Source of the DNA: Richelia sp. UBA3308
Lineage (GTDB): Bacteria > Cyanobacteriota > Cyanobacteriia > Cyanobacteriales > Nostocaceae
Direction: 5' to 3'
Length of the DNA: 28,084 bases
NCBI GenBank assembly: GCA_002361335.1
Contig: DESS01000026.1
Span: 45,456 to 73,539 of the forward strand
Position numbers and translations under genes: made by a program
In this document: positions 1 to 8,747 of the stretch, piece after piece
How positions within the stretch are numbered: the first letter of the stretch is position 1
Layout: every line of letters begins with the position of its first letter
Notes under the pieces: model-generated
Database searches by the model: none
Told to the model about the DNA's origin: nothing
Seen by the model: only the letters and a program-made list of their open reading frames with translations

Positions 1-80
1 AATGCCCAACCCATTCACGCGCAGCGTGGGGCGTATCTTCCATCCTTTGTTGCCGTTTGTTTTAAACCCATATGTTTAAG

Positions 81-170
81 TTAAAGTTTTTTAAATTAAA
101 GTTTTTATAATTAAAGTTTTTTAAATTAAAGTTTTTTAAATTAAAGTTTTTTAAATTAAAGTTTTTATAA
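81..170. repeat. 15-bp tandem repeat, six copies
   Basis: Six consecutive 15-bp units of the form ttaaagttttttaaa. Units 2 and 6 end in tataa instead of ttaaa. The array is almost pure A/T and ends about 90 bases before the start of the first kinase gene, so it lies in that gene's upstream region. It may affect DNA bending or expression, but that is inference. The remainder of 1-258 shows nothing else recognisable. Confidence 0.9.
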
Positions 171-258
171 AATTATTGTCGATCGTATTTAAGTAAATAC
201 ATAGAGGATAATAGTATTTTTTCGTGGCTATAGTTTAAAAAATATCGGGTGTGAACCT

Positions 259-1815
259 ATGATGACACCAACATTGTTAAACTATCGCTACAAAGTAATT
301 CAAGTACTCGCTGCGGGGGGATTTGGCGAAACCTTCTTGGCTGAAGATACCCAAATGCCATCGAAACGTAAATGTGTAATTAAACAACTTAAACCATTAG
401 AAGACAAGCCGCAAATATATCAGTTAGTACAAGAAAGATTTCAACGGGAAGCTGCAATTTTAGAAGAATTAAGTGATGGGAAAAATCAGATTCCTCAGTT
501 GTATGCGTATTTTACCCATGAAGATAAATTTTATTTAGTTCAAGAATACATTGAAGGAGAAACCTTAACAAGGAAGCTACGACGAGAGGGAATATTAAGT
601 GAAACTTCCGTCAAAGAAATTTTAATTAATATCTTACCCGTTTTAGAATATATTCATGGTAAACGTATTGTTCACCGAGATATTAAACCCGATAATATTT
701 TGATTCGTTATCGCGATCGCAAACCTATTTTAATCGACTTTGGCGCAGTCAAGGAAACAATGCAAACGGTAATGGCTGTCTCCGAAAATTCCCCTAAGTC
801 GATTGCGATTGGAACACCGGGATTTATGCCCAGCGAACAAACAGCCGGAAGACCAATATATTCTAGTGATTTGTATAGTTTAGGACTAACTGCGATATAC
901 TTACTTACGGGTAAAATACCCCAGGAATTATCAAATAATCAGGCTACAGGTGAAATTATCTGGCGAGAGTTTGCCTCAAATATTACTCCAAATTTTGCAG
1001 CAATTTTAGATAAAGCAATTAAATTTCATCCACGAGAACGCTTTTCTACTGCGAAAGAAATGTTACAAGCTTTGCAAACTCAAGTAATTCCTATTCCACC
1101 CACCGTACCCCAAATTTCACCACCAACTGTAATATCTACACCATCACCGGAAATAAAATCTCAGCCACCGACAATTATAGTCAATCAAGGGATGAAAGAT
1201 TGGCAAAAAGCTACGATTATAGGTGGTGTTATTGGGATGTGTCTTGTTGGTGGTATGGCAATAATTAATAAACAACCAACCGCGAATATTCAAGCTGAAA
1301 AAACTTTAATTGAAAATCAAAGTGATGATTCTGGGAATACTACAGTCTCGCAATCTTCTAACTTACAAGCTTCCAGTCAAAATCAATTTTCACCAGCAGC
1401 ATCATCAATAACAAGAGATAGAGCTATTGATATTTTAAATCAATGGCAAGAGGCAAAGCGAGTCTTGTTTGCACCTCCTTTTAATCGTAATCTAGGAGCA
1501 GAATTAACAACAGGTGAAGCCTATAGAAAAAATATTGGTTCGGGTAGTTCATTAGAATGGCTTTCAAACAACAATGCTTATTATCGATATGGAGTACAAA
1601 GAATTGATTCTGTAGAACAGTTTATTGCTAGTAAAGACAGAGCAACAATTGATATTCTGATTACAGAAGATCGTAAATTTTATAAAAATGGAAAAATCAT
1701 TACTGGTGATAATACTACATTTGACACTAGATTAGTTAGATATTCTTTGCAATTAGAGAATGGAAAGCTTAAAATTTCTGACTACGAAACTCTCAAAATT
1801 ATTAGTAGTCGTTAA
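259..1815 (+). CDS. Membrane-anchored Ser/Thr protein kinase with C-terminal IMS (ARC6-like) domain
   Basis: Phosphorylates Ser/Thr on unknown targets. The N-terminal Hanks-type kinase domain (about residues 10-272) has the glycine loop AGGFGE (19-24), the ATP lysine in CVIKQL (K42), the catalytic loop HRDIKPDN (D141), DFG (160-162) and a GTPGFMPSEQ activation segment. A Pro/Ser-rich linker precedes one membrane helix (about 319-337), so the kinase should be cytoplasmic and the C-terminus periplasmic. Residues about 384-518 (starting RDRAIDILNQWQEAK) resemble the IMS/DUF4101 domain of ARC6-like plastid and cyanobacterial division proteins, which lies on the outer side of the membrane in that family. 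There is no clear ribosome binding site; the ATG at 262 is an alternative start. The beta-lactamase-like gene follows after 61 bases and may be co-transcribed. The kinase assignment is firm; the IMS assignment is good but by eye. Confidence 0.93.
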   Translation: MMTPTLLNYRYKVIQVLAAGGFGETFLAEDTQMPSKRKCVIKQLKPLEDKPQIYQLVQERFQREAAILEELSDGKNQIPQLYAYFTHEDKFYLVQEYIEGETLTRKLRREGILSETSVKEILINILPVLEYIHGKRIVHRDIKPDNILIRYRDRKPILIDFGAVKETMQTVMAVSENSPKSIAIGTPGFMPSEQTAGRPIYSSDLYSLGLTAIYLLTGKIPQELSNNQATGEIIWREFASNITPNFAAILDKAIKFHPRERFSTAKEMLQALQTQVIPIPPTVPQISPPTVISTPSPEIKSQPPTIIVNQGMKDWQKATIIGGVIGMCLVGGMAIINKQPTANIQAEKTLIENQSDDSGNTTVSQSSNLQASSQNQFSPAASSITRDRAIDILNQWQEAKRVLFAPPFNRNLGAELTTGEAYRKNIGSGSSLEWLSNNNAYYRYGVQRIDSVEQFIASKDRATIDILITEDRKFYKNGKIITGDNTTFDTRLVRYSLQLENGKLKISDYETLKIISSR

Positions 1816-1876
1816 GTTTTTTGACTAATGGCAACTCAAAACTGAAAATTTAATATCAATATATAAAAAATCAAAA

Positions 1877-3046
1877 ATGAGATTCAGCGAGAAAAAACGC
1901 TCCACTCTATTATTTCGGCTGCAATTCGCGAGTATAGTAATTGGAGTTGGGCTAACAATAACTGGGATTGCTTTAGTTTTATATAAACAAAAAAATAGCG
2001 GTAATACCGAACAAGTTACCAAAAAAGTAAATCAATCTACTCCTTTACCATCATTATCACCAGTATCGTCAGCTTCACCTCTGACATTATCTGAAAATAT
2101 AGATACTTCGGAATTGACATACAATATTACAACTGCTGCAAAATTTATTCAAAGTCAAAAGTTACAAACTATTGTTGATGAAGTTGTAAATTTTACTAAA
2201 AATCAAAAACTTCCAACTCAGCCACTATCAATCACAATTATTGACTTAAAAACCAGAAAATATGCCGGATATCAGCAAGAAAAACTGAGATATCCGGCTA
2301 GTGTTGTGAAATTATTTTGGATGGTTTACCTTTATGCTCAAATAGAACAAGGTATTTTGTCAGAAGCAGAATTTACTCAACATCTGGATTCAATGATTAA
2401 AAAGTCTGACAATGAAGCTGCTAGTTATATTATTGATCGAATTTCTAATACCCAATATAAACCAAATATAAAAAAAGAAGAAGAATATAAAAAATGGCGT
2501 AAAAAAAGATTGCAAATTAATCAATATTTTCAACAAGCAGGTTACGACAAAATAAATGTAAGTCAAAAAACATTTCCCATTCCATCTTTAAAGCTTTCTC
2601 AAGCAAAAGGTTCCGATTTAAAATTGCGAGATAATCCCCAAAAACCGATTCGTAATCAAATCTCAACTCAACAAGTTGCCAGACTTTTATCTGAAATTTA
2701 TAGTAATCAATCTCTATCGGCAACTTCCAGTGTAAAAATGGCAAACTTCTTAACAATAGATTCTCAAACTAGAAGTATTAAAAAAGGCGATAAAAATCCG
2801 AATGAATTTAATCCTGTAAGAGGTTTTTTAAGCGAATCATTACCAAATAATATTTCTTTTCGCGGTAAAGCAGGTTGGACTTCTGCTTCTCGTAATGATG
2901 CTGCAATTATCACTACACCTGATGGTAACATAGCTTATATTTTAGTTGTTTTTGCTCAGGATAAAGCTTACGCTTATAATTGGAAAATATTTCCTCAAAT
3001 TTCCCGTTTAATTTTTAATCGTCTGATTTATGAAGGAAGTTTGTGA
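1877..3046 (+). CDS. Membrane-anchored class A beta-lactamase-like serine hydrolase
   Basis: A 389-residue protein with an N-terminal membrane helix (about 13-36), a Pro/Ser/Thr-rich linker (50-75) and a penicilloyl-serine-transferase domain from about 95 to the end. Visible motifs: SVVK (S142, K145) as the SxxK nucleophile motif, SDN (177-179), and KAG (331-333) in the place of KTG. This order and spacing fit the Beta-lactamase2 family of class A-like enzymes. No obvious counterpart of the class A general base Glu166 follows SDN; that stretch is instead a Lys/Glu-rich insertion (about 196-212). It could be a beta-lactamase, a D,D-peptidase-like enzyme or a peptidoglycan-binding sensor anchored on the periplasmic side. 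It lies between two sensor kinases on the same strand, suggesting a link to cell-wall sensing (inference). Confidence 0.85.
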   Translation: MRFSEKKRSTLLFRLQFASIVIGVGLTITGIALVLYKQKNSGNTEQVTKKVNQSTPLPSLSPVSSASPLTLSENIDTSELTYNITTAAKFIQSQKLQTIVDEVVNFTKNQKLPTQPLSITIIDLKTRKYAGYQQEKLRYPASVVKLFWMVYLYAQIEQGILSEAEFTQHLDSMIKKSDNEAASYIIDRISNTQYKPNIKKEEEYKKWRKKRLQINQYFQQAGYDKINVSQKTFPIPSLKLSQAKGSDLKLRDNPQKPIRNQISTQQVARLLSEIYSNQSLSATSSVKMANFLTIDSQTRSIKKGDKNPNEFNPVRGFLSESLPNNISFRGKAGWTSASRNDAAIITTPDGNIAYILVVFAQDKAYAYNWKIFPQISRLIFNRLIYEGSL

Positions 3047-3152
3047 ATATAAATAAAACTTTCTGGCTTGTTATCTAATAAGCGGAAGATAGCGCTAAAA
3101 ATCTGGTAAATTATATAACAAGTAACCTCCTATTTACTATTAATTAATACAA

Positions 3153-4520
3153 ATGCTGTTGAATAACCGCTATCAAATTATTCGGACTTTAGGAAGTGGT
3201 GGATTTGGTAATACTTTTTTGGCGGAAGATACTCAAATGCCTTCAGGGCGTAAATGTGTAATCAAACAACTCAAACCAATTGAAAATAATCCTCAGATTT
3301 ACAAATTAGTACAGGAAAGATTTAGGCGGGAAGCAGCTATTTTGGAAGAGTTAGGGGAATTGAGCAATCAAATTCCAACTTTGTATGCTTATTTTTATTT
3401 GTCAGACAAATTTTACCTAGTTCAAGAATTGATTGAAGGTGATACTTTAACAGCCAAAGTTCAACAGCAGGGTTTATTTAACCAAACTAAGGCTAAAGAA
3501 ATATTATCGAATATTTTACCAGTTTTAGAATTTGTACATAGTAAGCGGATTGTTCACCGAGATATCAAGCCAGATAATATTATTTTGCGACATAGCGACG
3601 GTAAACCCGTGCTGATAGATTTTGGTGCGGTGCGGGAAACAATGGCAACAGTAATAAATTCTCATGATAGTGTTACTGCTTCGATTGTGGTTGGTACACC
3701 CGGTTATATGCCTAGCGAGCAAGCTGTAGGTAGAGCAATTTATTCCAGCGATTTGTATAGTTTGGGATTAACGATAATTTATCTATTGACTGGAAAATTA
3801 CCGCAACAATTAGAGATGGATTCCCGCACTGGAGAAATAGTCTGGCAATCTGAAGCTGGAAATATTAGCCCTTCATTTAAAACAATAATTGATAAGGCGA
3901 TCGCATATCATCCACGAGAGCGTTTTTGTAGCGCTATAGAAATGTTGGAAGCTTTGCTTTCTTCAGCTACTCCTCTTCCAGATACTGTACCTTTTCAACA
4001 GAGAGCAGTTTCTTCTCATCCGTCAAAGGTTGTATCTGAAACACAAACACAACAAATATCTCAAAAACAAATATCTCAACAACAAGTTACGAAATATCAG
4101 GAAACTACACCGAATCAAAAACGAGGAATTTTACCCCAAAGTATAATTATCGGTAGCATCATTAGTATTTTTACTATGGGTGGTTTGTGGTTATTAAGAC
4201 CATTAATCACAGATCCGTTTCCAATTCAAACTACTACAAATGATTTTTCCTGGCTTTCTTCAAGGAAAGTAACAGATAAAGATTTAGAGAATCTGGATGG
4301 TTACACTTTAGATATAATGAGAAATTCTATTTTCGCTCGTCACGGAAGACGTTTTCTTAATCCTGGTTTGCAAGAGTATTTTGATCAGCAATCTTGGTAT
4401 ATTCCCAAATATTCTCCCCAAGAATTTCCATCTAATTTACTTTCAGATTTAGAACGACGAAATGTGAAATATATTTCAGAATATCAAGACAGAACAAATA
4501 AAAGATTTTTTGAAAAATGA
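3153..4520 (+). CDS. Membrane-anchored Ser/Thr protein kinase with C-terminal YARHG domain
   Basis: Paralogue of the kinases at 259 and 5560. The kinase domain (about 7-268) has GSGGFG (14-19), K38, HRDIKPDN (D137), DFG (156-158) and GTPGYMPSEQ. A Gln/Thr-rich linker (about 285-325) leads to one membrane helix (about 330-348). The C-terminal part (about 380-445) contains RNSIFARHGRRF followed by a YFDQQSWY stretch, the hallmark of the YARHG domain, an extracellular domain often found in proteins acting on or sensing the envelope. The expected topology is kinase inside, YARHG outside. The start ATG fits the conserved opening MLLNNRY shared with the third kinase. The 106-base upstream gap contains the octamer tagcgcta (3090), which also occurs before the third kinase. 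No phosphatase gene is present nearby. Confidence 0.93.
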   Translation: MLLNNRYQIIRTLGSGGFGNTFLAEDTQMPSGRKCVIKQLKPIENNPQIYKLVQERFRREAAILEELGELSNQIPTLYAYFYLSDKFYLVQELIEGDTLTAKVQQQGLFNQTKAKEILSNILPVLEFVHSKRIVHRDIKPDNIILRHSDGKPVLIDFGAVRETMATVINSHDSVTASIVVGTPGYMPSEQAVGRAIYSSDLYSLGLTIIYLLTGKLPQQLEMDSRTGEIVWQSEAGNISPSFKTIIDKAIAYHPRERFCSAIEMLEALLSSATPLPDTVPFQQRAVSSHPSKVVSETQTQQISQKQISQQQVTKYQETTPNQKRGILPQSIIIGSIISIFTMGGLWLLRPLITDPFPIQTTTNDFSWLSSRKVTDKDLENLDGYTLDIMRNSIFARHGRRFLNPGLQEYFDQQSWYIPKYSPQEFPSNLLSDLERRNVKYISEYQDRTNKRFFEK

Positions 4521-4865
4521 TTGATAGCGGTTTTCACGCTTATTGCAATACAATGCGCTCAACTTAACTCCTTTGCCTCTCCTTTGTTGCCATAATTCCA
4601 CATCTAGAGTTTTCAGCCTAAAAGTTCTCCCCACGTAAAGGTTTTAACATGATGCGCCCGATTTTTTTAGATTCGATTGCGTTGAGACGGGCTTACAATC
4701 AATTCCTAAAAATACTTCCATTTCAACAGCGAAAATGTAATCTAAATAACTTGTTATTTGATTAACAAGGATGTTGTCTAAAATCTTGGTATCAATCAGA
4801 TTTATTCCAAGAGTAGTTCTCTTCAAAGTTTGATTTAAGTCTGGTTGAAAACTTCTCCGTAGTGT

Positions 4866-4907
4866 AAACCGCAGCCAAGCCTCAGTGTGAGGGCTTTGCT
4901 GCGGTTT
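4866..4907. repeat. Inverted repeat / hairpin, 16-nt arms
   Basis: Left arm aaaccgcagccaagcc (4866-4881) pairs with the right arm ending gctgcggttt (4892-4907) at 15 of 16 positions around a 10-nt loop. No T-run follows on either strand, so a classical intrinsic terminator is not supported. It may be one end or the core of a dispersed palindromic element. Confidence 0.75.
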
Positions 4908-5160
4908 ATGCACGGGGGGATATTTGTATCAGTAATCAACTAAATAGCCTCTTCCGAATACAGGGTATAAAGCAATACCTAGAATGTAAATTATTGGTGA
5001 ATAATATCATCCTGCGGAAAATAAGCAACTTGAGTGCAGTAAATATAATAAAAAGTGTTACGTAAATTTTCCCCATTGAAAATTAATCCTCAAAGCATAA
5101 CAATAAAAAAACTACTAAGAGGATGTTTAATAAGTATTGTTTTTAACCATTATCTCTGAT

Positions 5161-5235
5161 AATCTCCCCTTTCCCCTCTTGAAAAAATGGGGTTAAAGTC
5201 CCCCTTCTTGAAGGGGGATAATGGGGGATCTAAAA
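5161..5235. repeat. C/G-rich dispersed palindromic repeat
   Basis: Runs of C and G stand out in A/T-rich sequence: cccctttcccctcttga, then cccccttcttgaaggggg (5200-5217, self-complementary ends), then atgggggat. This style of short hairpin-forming repeat is common in spacers of filamentous cyanobacteria. No coding role is seen. Confidence 0.55.
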
Positions 5236-5559
5236 TAAAGCGTGAATTTAATCTCCTAAAAGTATTTTGAAGCGAAACTTGAAAAAATTAAATTGATTTT
5301 GATGGTAAGGTAAGCTAGACTTTTAAATCTCCCGCAAAATAAGCGCGTACATCGAAATATTGTATGGAAAAGCTGCTTACATTTTAGTAGCTTTTGTAAA
5401 AGAGTGCGCCTATACCAATTAAGTTAACATATTCCCCTAAATTTCTAATTTAGTATAAAATCAGATGACAAATGTTAAGTTAAACCGTTGATTGCATAAG
5501 AAAATTAGTAAAATATATGACTGTGTTCCTTTTGGCATACTAGCGCTAAATTTATACAA

Positions 5560-7383
5560 ATGCTGCTTAACAACCGCTATCGGATCATTCGGACTTTAGG
5601 AAGCGGTGGATTTGGAGAAACTTTCCTGGCAGAGGATACCCAAATGCCTTCTCGCCGTCTTTGTGTAATAAAACAATTACGCCCAATTCAAGATAATCCC
5701 CAAGTTTACCAATTAGTACAGGAGCGATTTGGACGCGAAGCGGCGATTTTAGAAGAACTGGGAGATGGTAGTTCTCAGATTCCACGATTGTACGCTTATT
5801 TTAGCGAGCATGGACAATTTTATTTAGTGCAAGAGTATATCCAAGGAAAAACTCTCACACAAATGCTACTTGAACTTGGCTTAATGGATGAAAGTTCTGT
5901 CAAAGGAATTTTAAAGAGTATTTTGCCTATTCTTGATTACGTTCATTCTAAAGGTATTGTTCATCGAGATATTAAACCGGAAAACATTTTAATTGATACT
6001 GATGGCAATCCCGTACTAATAGACTTTGGTGCAGTCAAAGAAACTTTATCGACGGTATTTACTCCTTCTGGGAATGCAACAAAATCAATCGTCATCGGTA
6101 CGCCGGGATTTATGGCAACGGAACAATCCGTTGGTCGCCCGATGTTTGTCAGTGATATATATAGTTTGGGGTTGACTGCAATTTATTTACTTACAGGTAA
6201 ATTACCGCAAGAATTAGGGGTAGATCATGCCACCGGTAAAATATTGTGGCGGCAGTATGCGCCTGATGTCAAAAACGATTTTGCAGATATTTTAGACAAG
6301 GCAATTGGGTTTCATGCTACAGAAAGATTTTCTAGTGCCAGCATTATGCTAGATGCTTTGGAAACTGGAGTGTTGAACTTAGCTACCGACGTTTCTTCAT
6401 ATACTGCTAATTCCGATACTGTCGTTTCAAGAATAACCTTACCACCCTCTACTCATTTAAATACCATTTCAATTGAACCACCATCTTCAATTCCACCATC
6501 TTCAATTCCACCATCTTCAATTCCATCTAGCAATCGAGGAAGCAGTAAAGGAATTCTTATTGGTAGTTTGCTTGGGGGTAGTTTAATTGGTGCATCAATA
6601 ATTATTGGTTTTAATTTAAACAAGCAATCTCAAAAAATTACAACACAACCTCAAGCAATTACAACACAACCTCAAGCAATTAAAACACAACCTCAAACAA
6701 TTACAACACAACCTCAAACAATTACAACACAACCTCAAACAATTACACCACAACCTCAAACAATTATAAAACAACCACAAATAACCATTTCACCGGAAAG
6801 AGCTTCAGAAAATTTAAATCAGCCAAAAAATACACCAACGCCAACTCTAACACCAAAGGTAGAAAAACCTACAAAATATATAGCACCACCGCCGTTAAAT
6901 ACTGAAACCCTTCCTGAAATTGAGCCACCCTTAACGCCAGAAATTCCTCAAACAACTAATCCTCAAACAACTAATCCTAATCCAGACTTTTCTATTCCCG
7001 AAGAAACTCCCATATCTCCTCCTATTGACTTTACTCCACCACCAATTGAACAACCATCTCCAACCCAGGCAGTAGAAAATTATTATTCTAAAATCAATCA
7101 AGGTGAGTATAAAACAGCTTGGAATCAGCTATCTCCCGAATTTAAAAATAACAAGCGCTTTCATCCAAATGGTTATTTTTCTTATCTGAAATGGTGGAAA
7201 GCAAGAGTGGAAAATGTCGATATTCAACAAGTAACTGTTTTAGAAGCAAATACAGATACTGCTAGAGTCAATGCTTCATTGAATTATTTAATGAAAAACG
7301 GTAATGTAATTCCTGGTACTGTGCGTTTCCTTTTGGCTTGGGATGCTCTAAATGATAGATGGGTAGTAAAGGATGCCAATTAA
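5560..7383 (+). CDS. Membrane-anchored Ser/Thr protein kinase with repeat linker and NTF2-like C-terminal domain
   Basis: Third paralogue of the island. The kinase domain (about 7-268) has GSGGFGE (14-20), K38, HRDIKPEN (D137), DFG (154-156) and GTPGFMATEQ. A PSSIP repeat (308-322) precedes one membrane helix (about 331-350). Outside the membrane lies a heptad linker, seven copies of I(T/K)TQPQ(A/T) (360-408), then a Pro/Thr-rich stretch to about 500. The C-terminal 105 residues (PTQAVENYYSKINQGEY onward, ending WVVKDAN) resemble the small alpha+beta NTF2-like (SnoaL/DUF4878-type) domains found at the ends of bacterial membrane kinases, probably a ligand- or partner-binding module. The opening MLLNNRYRIIRTLGSGGFG is nearly identical to that of kinase 2, indicating duplication followed by exchange of the sensor part. 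Confidence 0.93.
   Translation: MLLNNRYRIIRTLGSGGFGETFLAEDTQMPSRRLCVIKQLRPIQDNPQVYQLVQERFGREAAILEELGDGSSQIPRLYAYFSEHGQFYLVQEYIQGKTLTQMLLELGLMDESSVKGILKSILPILDYVHSKGIVHRDIKPENILIDTDGNPVLIDFGAVKETLSTVFTPSGNATKSIVIGTPGFMATEQSVGRPMFVSDIYSLGLTAIYLLTGKLPQELGVDHATGKILWRQYAPDVKNDFADILDKAIGFHATERFSSASIMLDALETGVLNLATDVSSYTANSDTVVSRITLPPSTHLNTISIEPPSSIPPSSIPPSSIPSSNRGSSKGILIGSLLGGSLIGASIIIGFNLNKQSQKITTQPQAITTQPQAIKTQPQTITTQPQTITTQPQTITPQPQTIIKQPQITISPERASENLNQPKNTPTPTLTPKVEKPTKYIAPPPLNTETLPEIEPPLTPEIPQTTNPQTTNPNPDFSIPEETPISPPIDFTPPPIEQPSPTQAVENYYSKINQGEYKTAWNQLSPEFKNNKRFHPNGYFSYLKWWKARVENVDIQQVTVLEANTDTARVNASLNYLMKNGNVIPGTVRFLLAWDALNDRWVVKDAN
6481..6525 (+). repeat. In-frame 15-bp repeat, three copies (PSSIP)
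   Basis: Three near-perfect copies of ccatcttcaattcca inside the third kinase gene encode PSSIP repeats just before the membrane helix. The unit length is a multiple of three, so copy-number change would keep the frame. Confidence 0.9.
6637..6783 (+). repeat. In-frame 21-bp repeat, seven copies (ITTQPQT)
   Basis: Seven 21-bp units encode the heptapeptide I(T/K)TQPQ(A/T) immediately after the membrane helix of the third kinase. The first six are nearly identical and the last is diverged. This is probably a periplasmic spacer of variable length; Gln/Pro/Thr content suggests an extended, unstructured chain. Confidence 0.92.
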
Positions 7384-8081
7384 GCAATTTAAAATTATAT
7401 TTCTTCTTGTATAGTTGTAAATTCTATAGGCAAATATTACATTGACTATAAAATTTATTTGTGAGGGGTAATCCTCACTGGGGAAACTACAACCACGCCA
7501 CTTGCTACTGGGCGTGCGTGTTCCTCCACAACGCAGTGGCTCCCCTGTATCCCCTCAGCAAAAGCCGTCTTGGACTACTTTTCTGATAATATTTCCATTT
7601 CAATCAGCGTTAATTAATATGCCCGATTGGCTACGAAATAATCCACGTTTCACCCTTTTACCCTTATATAGCATTTTTTAGTTAAGTGCAATACAAAATA
7701 CATTTGTAAGCTGTCGTGCATTAAAAATGCACAATAGCAAGGCCGTCTTGCTGTCTTGCACTCATGCTAAAGGGATAAGAGCTTTAGCTTTTACATAATA
7801 TTTCTAAATATACAACTTAAATGCGTAGCAGCTTAAAACTAAGACTCGCAAGTAACGCCCTTACCATAAGAAGGGTATTGGAATGAAGTGAAAACCGCTA
7901 TAATTGCAATCATTGAATATAATTTAATATTTATGTTTGTATGTTATGCCATAAAAAATCCAGTATTGCTAGTGACGACGTACAAAGTTTGTTGGCTACA
8001 TAGCAATTGATGTTGATGCCACAATACCCCTTCAAACTTATATTATTTGTCAAATTGTTGTAATCCAGGCTCAAAAATTAC
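7384..8081. other. Spacer before lepB with repeats
   Basis: No gene seen in 698 bases. It contains a structured dispersed repeat (7461-7560) and a small perfect hairpin at 7716-7732 (gtgcatt, loop aaa, aatgcac). The rest is A/T-rich and presumably includes the lepB promoter, which I cannot place. Confidence 0.6.
7461..7560. repeat. Dispersed structured repeat (copy A)
   Basis: The ends tgaggggta (7462) and tatcccctca (7548) are near-complementary. Internally there is a cacgcc/ggcgtg stem. The 16-mer ccacgccacttgctac (7493-7508) recurs exactly, in inverted orientation, at 10943-10958, showing a dispersed family. It could be a MITE-type element or a transcript-end structure. Confidence 0.65.
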
Positions 8082-8651
8082 ATGACATCTCAGGAAACTG
8101 ATGCAAAAAACGCTGTGTCATCAAATGCATGGCGTAGCTTACGAGAAAATCTGATTCTAATAACCATCGCCTTGGTATTAGCATTCTTTATTCGGACTTT
8201 TATCGCCGAACCTCGCTACATTCCTTCCGATTCTATGGTACCAACTTTACACACAGGCGATAGATTAGTAGTTGAAAAAATTTCTTACAGGTTTAATTCC
8301 CCTAAATTGGGTGATATAGTCGTTTTTCAACCACCACCAGAATTACAGCGTCGCGGATATCCCCAAGATCAAGCTTTTATTAAGCGAGTAATCGGTACTC
8401 CCGGAGATACCCTTAAAATTGATGACGGTCAGCTTTATCTTAATGGTAAAGTTTTGCAAGAGGATTATATTAAAGAACCCCCACGAGAACCTTTATCATC
8501 GCGAACAGTTCCTCAAAACCAATATTTTATGATGGGCGATAATCGTAATGATAGCAATGATTCTCGTTACTGGGGTTTTCTACCAAAACAAAATATCATT
8601 GGTAAAGCAACCTTTCGTTTTTGGCCTCTCGATCGAATTGGGGCTATTTAA
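8082..8651 (+). CDS. lepB: Signal peptidase I
   Basis: Type I leader peptidase that removes signal peptides from exported proteins at the outer face of the plasma or thylakoid membrane. At 189 residues it has one N-terminal membrane anchor (about 23-40), then Box B PSDSMVPTL with the nucleophile S51, Box D FIKRVIGTPGD with the general base K101, and Box E GDNRNDSNDSR (152-162) followed by YWGF. This is the normal compact size for cyanobacterial enzymes, which have a single anchor. Cyanobacteria often carry two lepB paralogues; which one this is cannot be told here. The start is the first in-frame ATG; no clear ribosome binding site precedes it. It stands alone, convergent with the helix-hairpin-helix gene downstream. 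Confidence 0.96.
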   Translation: MTSQETDAKNAVSSNAWRSLRENLILITIALVLAFFIRTFIAEPRYIPSDSMVPTLHTGDRLVVEKISYRFNSPKLGDIVVFQPPPELQRRGYPQDQAFIKRVIGTPGDTLKIDDGQLYLNGKVLQEDYIKEPPREPLSSRTVPQNQYFMMGDNRNDSNDSRYWGFLPKQNIIGKATFRFWPLDRIGAI

Positions 8652-8661
8652 AAGTTAGATA

Positions 8662-8692
8662 TGTAGAGAGGTAGCATTGCTACGTCTCTACA
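8662..8692. repeat. Imperfect palindrome of the tgtagaga...tctctaca family
   Basis: Arms tgtagagaggtagc and gctacgtctctaca pair except for one G-G mismatch, around the loop att. It lies 10 bases after the lepB stop, in the convergent gap with the next gene. Related palindromes occur at 15458, 21980 and 26471. It may act as a transcript-end hairpin (inference). Confidence 0.75.
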
Positions 8693-8747
8693 GGAGTTAA
8701 GAGTTAAAATTTACAGCAGTTTTCAAATAAACGAACTAAAGTACTAT

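Larger units (their letters stand above)
4521..5559. other. Long spacer between kinases 2 and 3, no convincing gene
   Basis: About 1 kb without a convincing gene. It holds a strong inverted repeat (4866-4907), a C/G-rich dispersed repeat (5161-5235) and A/T-rich sequence. An 89-codon open frame on the minus strand (4913 to 4644) has no recognisable family, and its start lies inside the hairpin. It could be the remnant of a small repeat-borne gene, but I do not call it. The octamer tagcgcta at 5541 lies 12 bases before the third kinase. Confidence 0.6.

Noticed and set aside
4644..4913. 89-codon minus-strand open frame
   Set aside because: No family recognised, its start lies within a hairpin repeat, and it has no ribosome binding site. 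It could be a real small gene but support is too thin.
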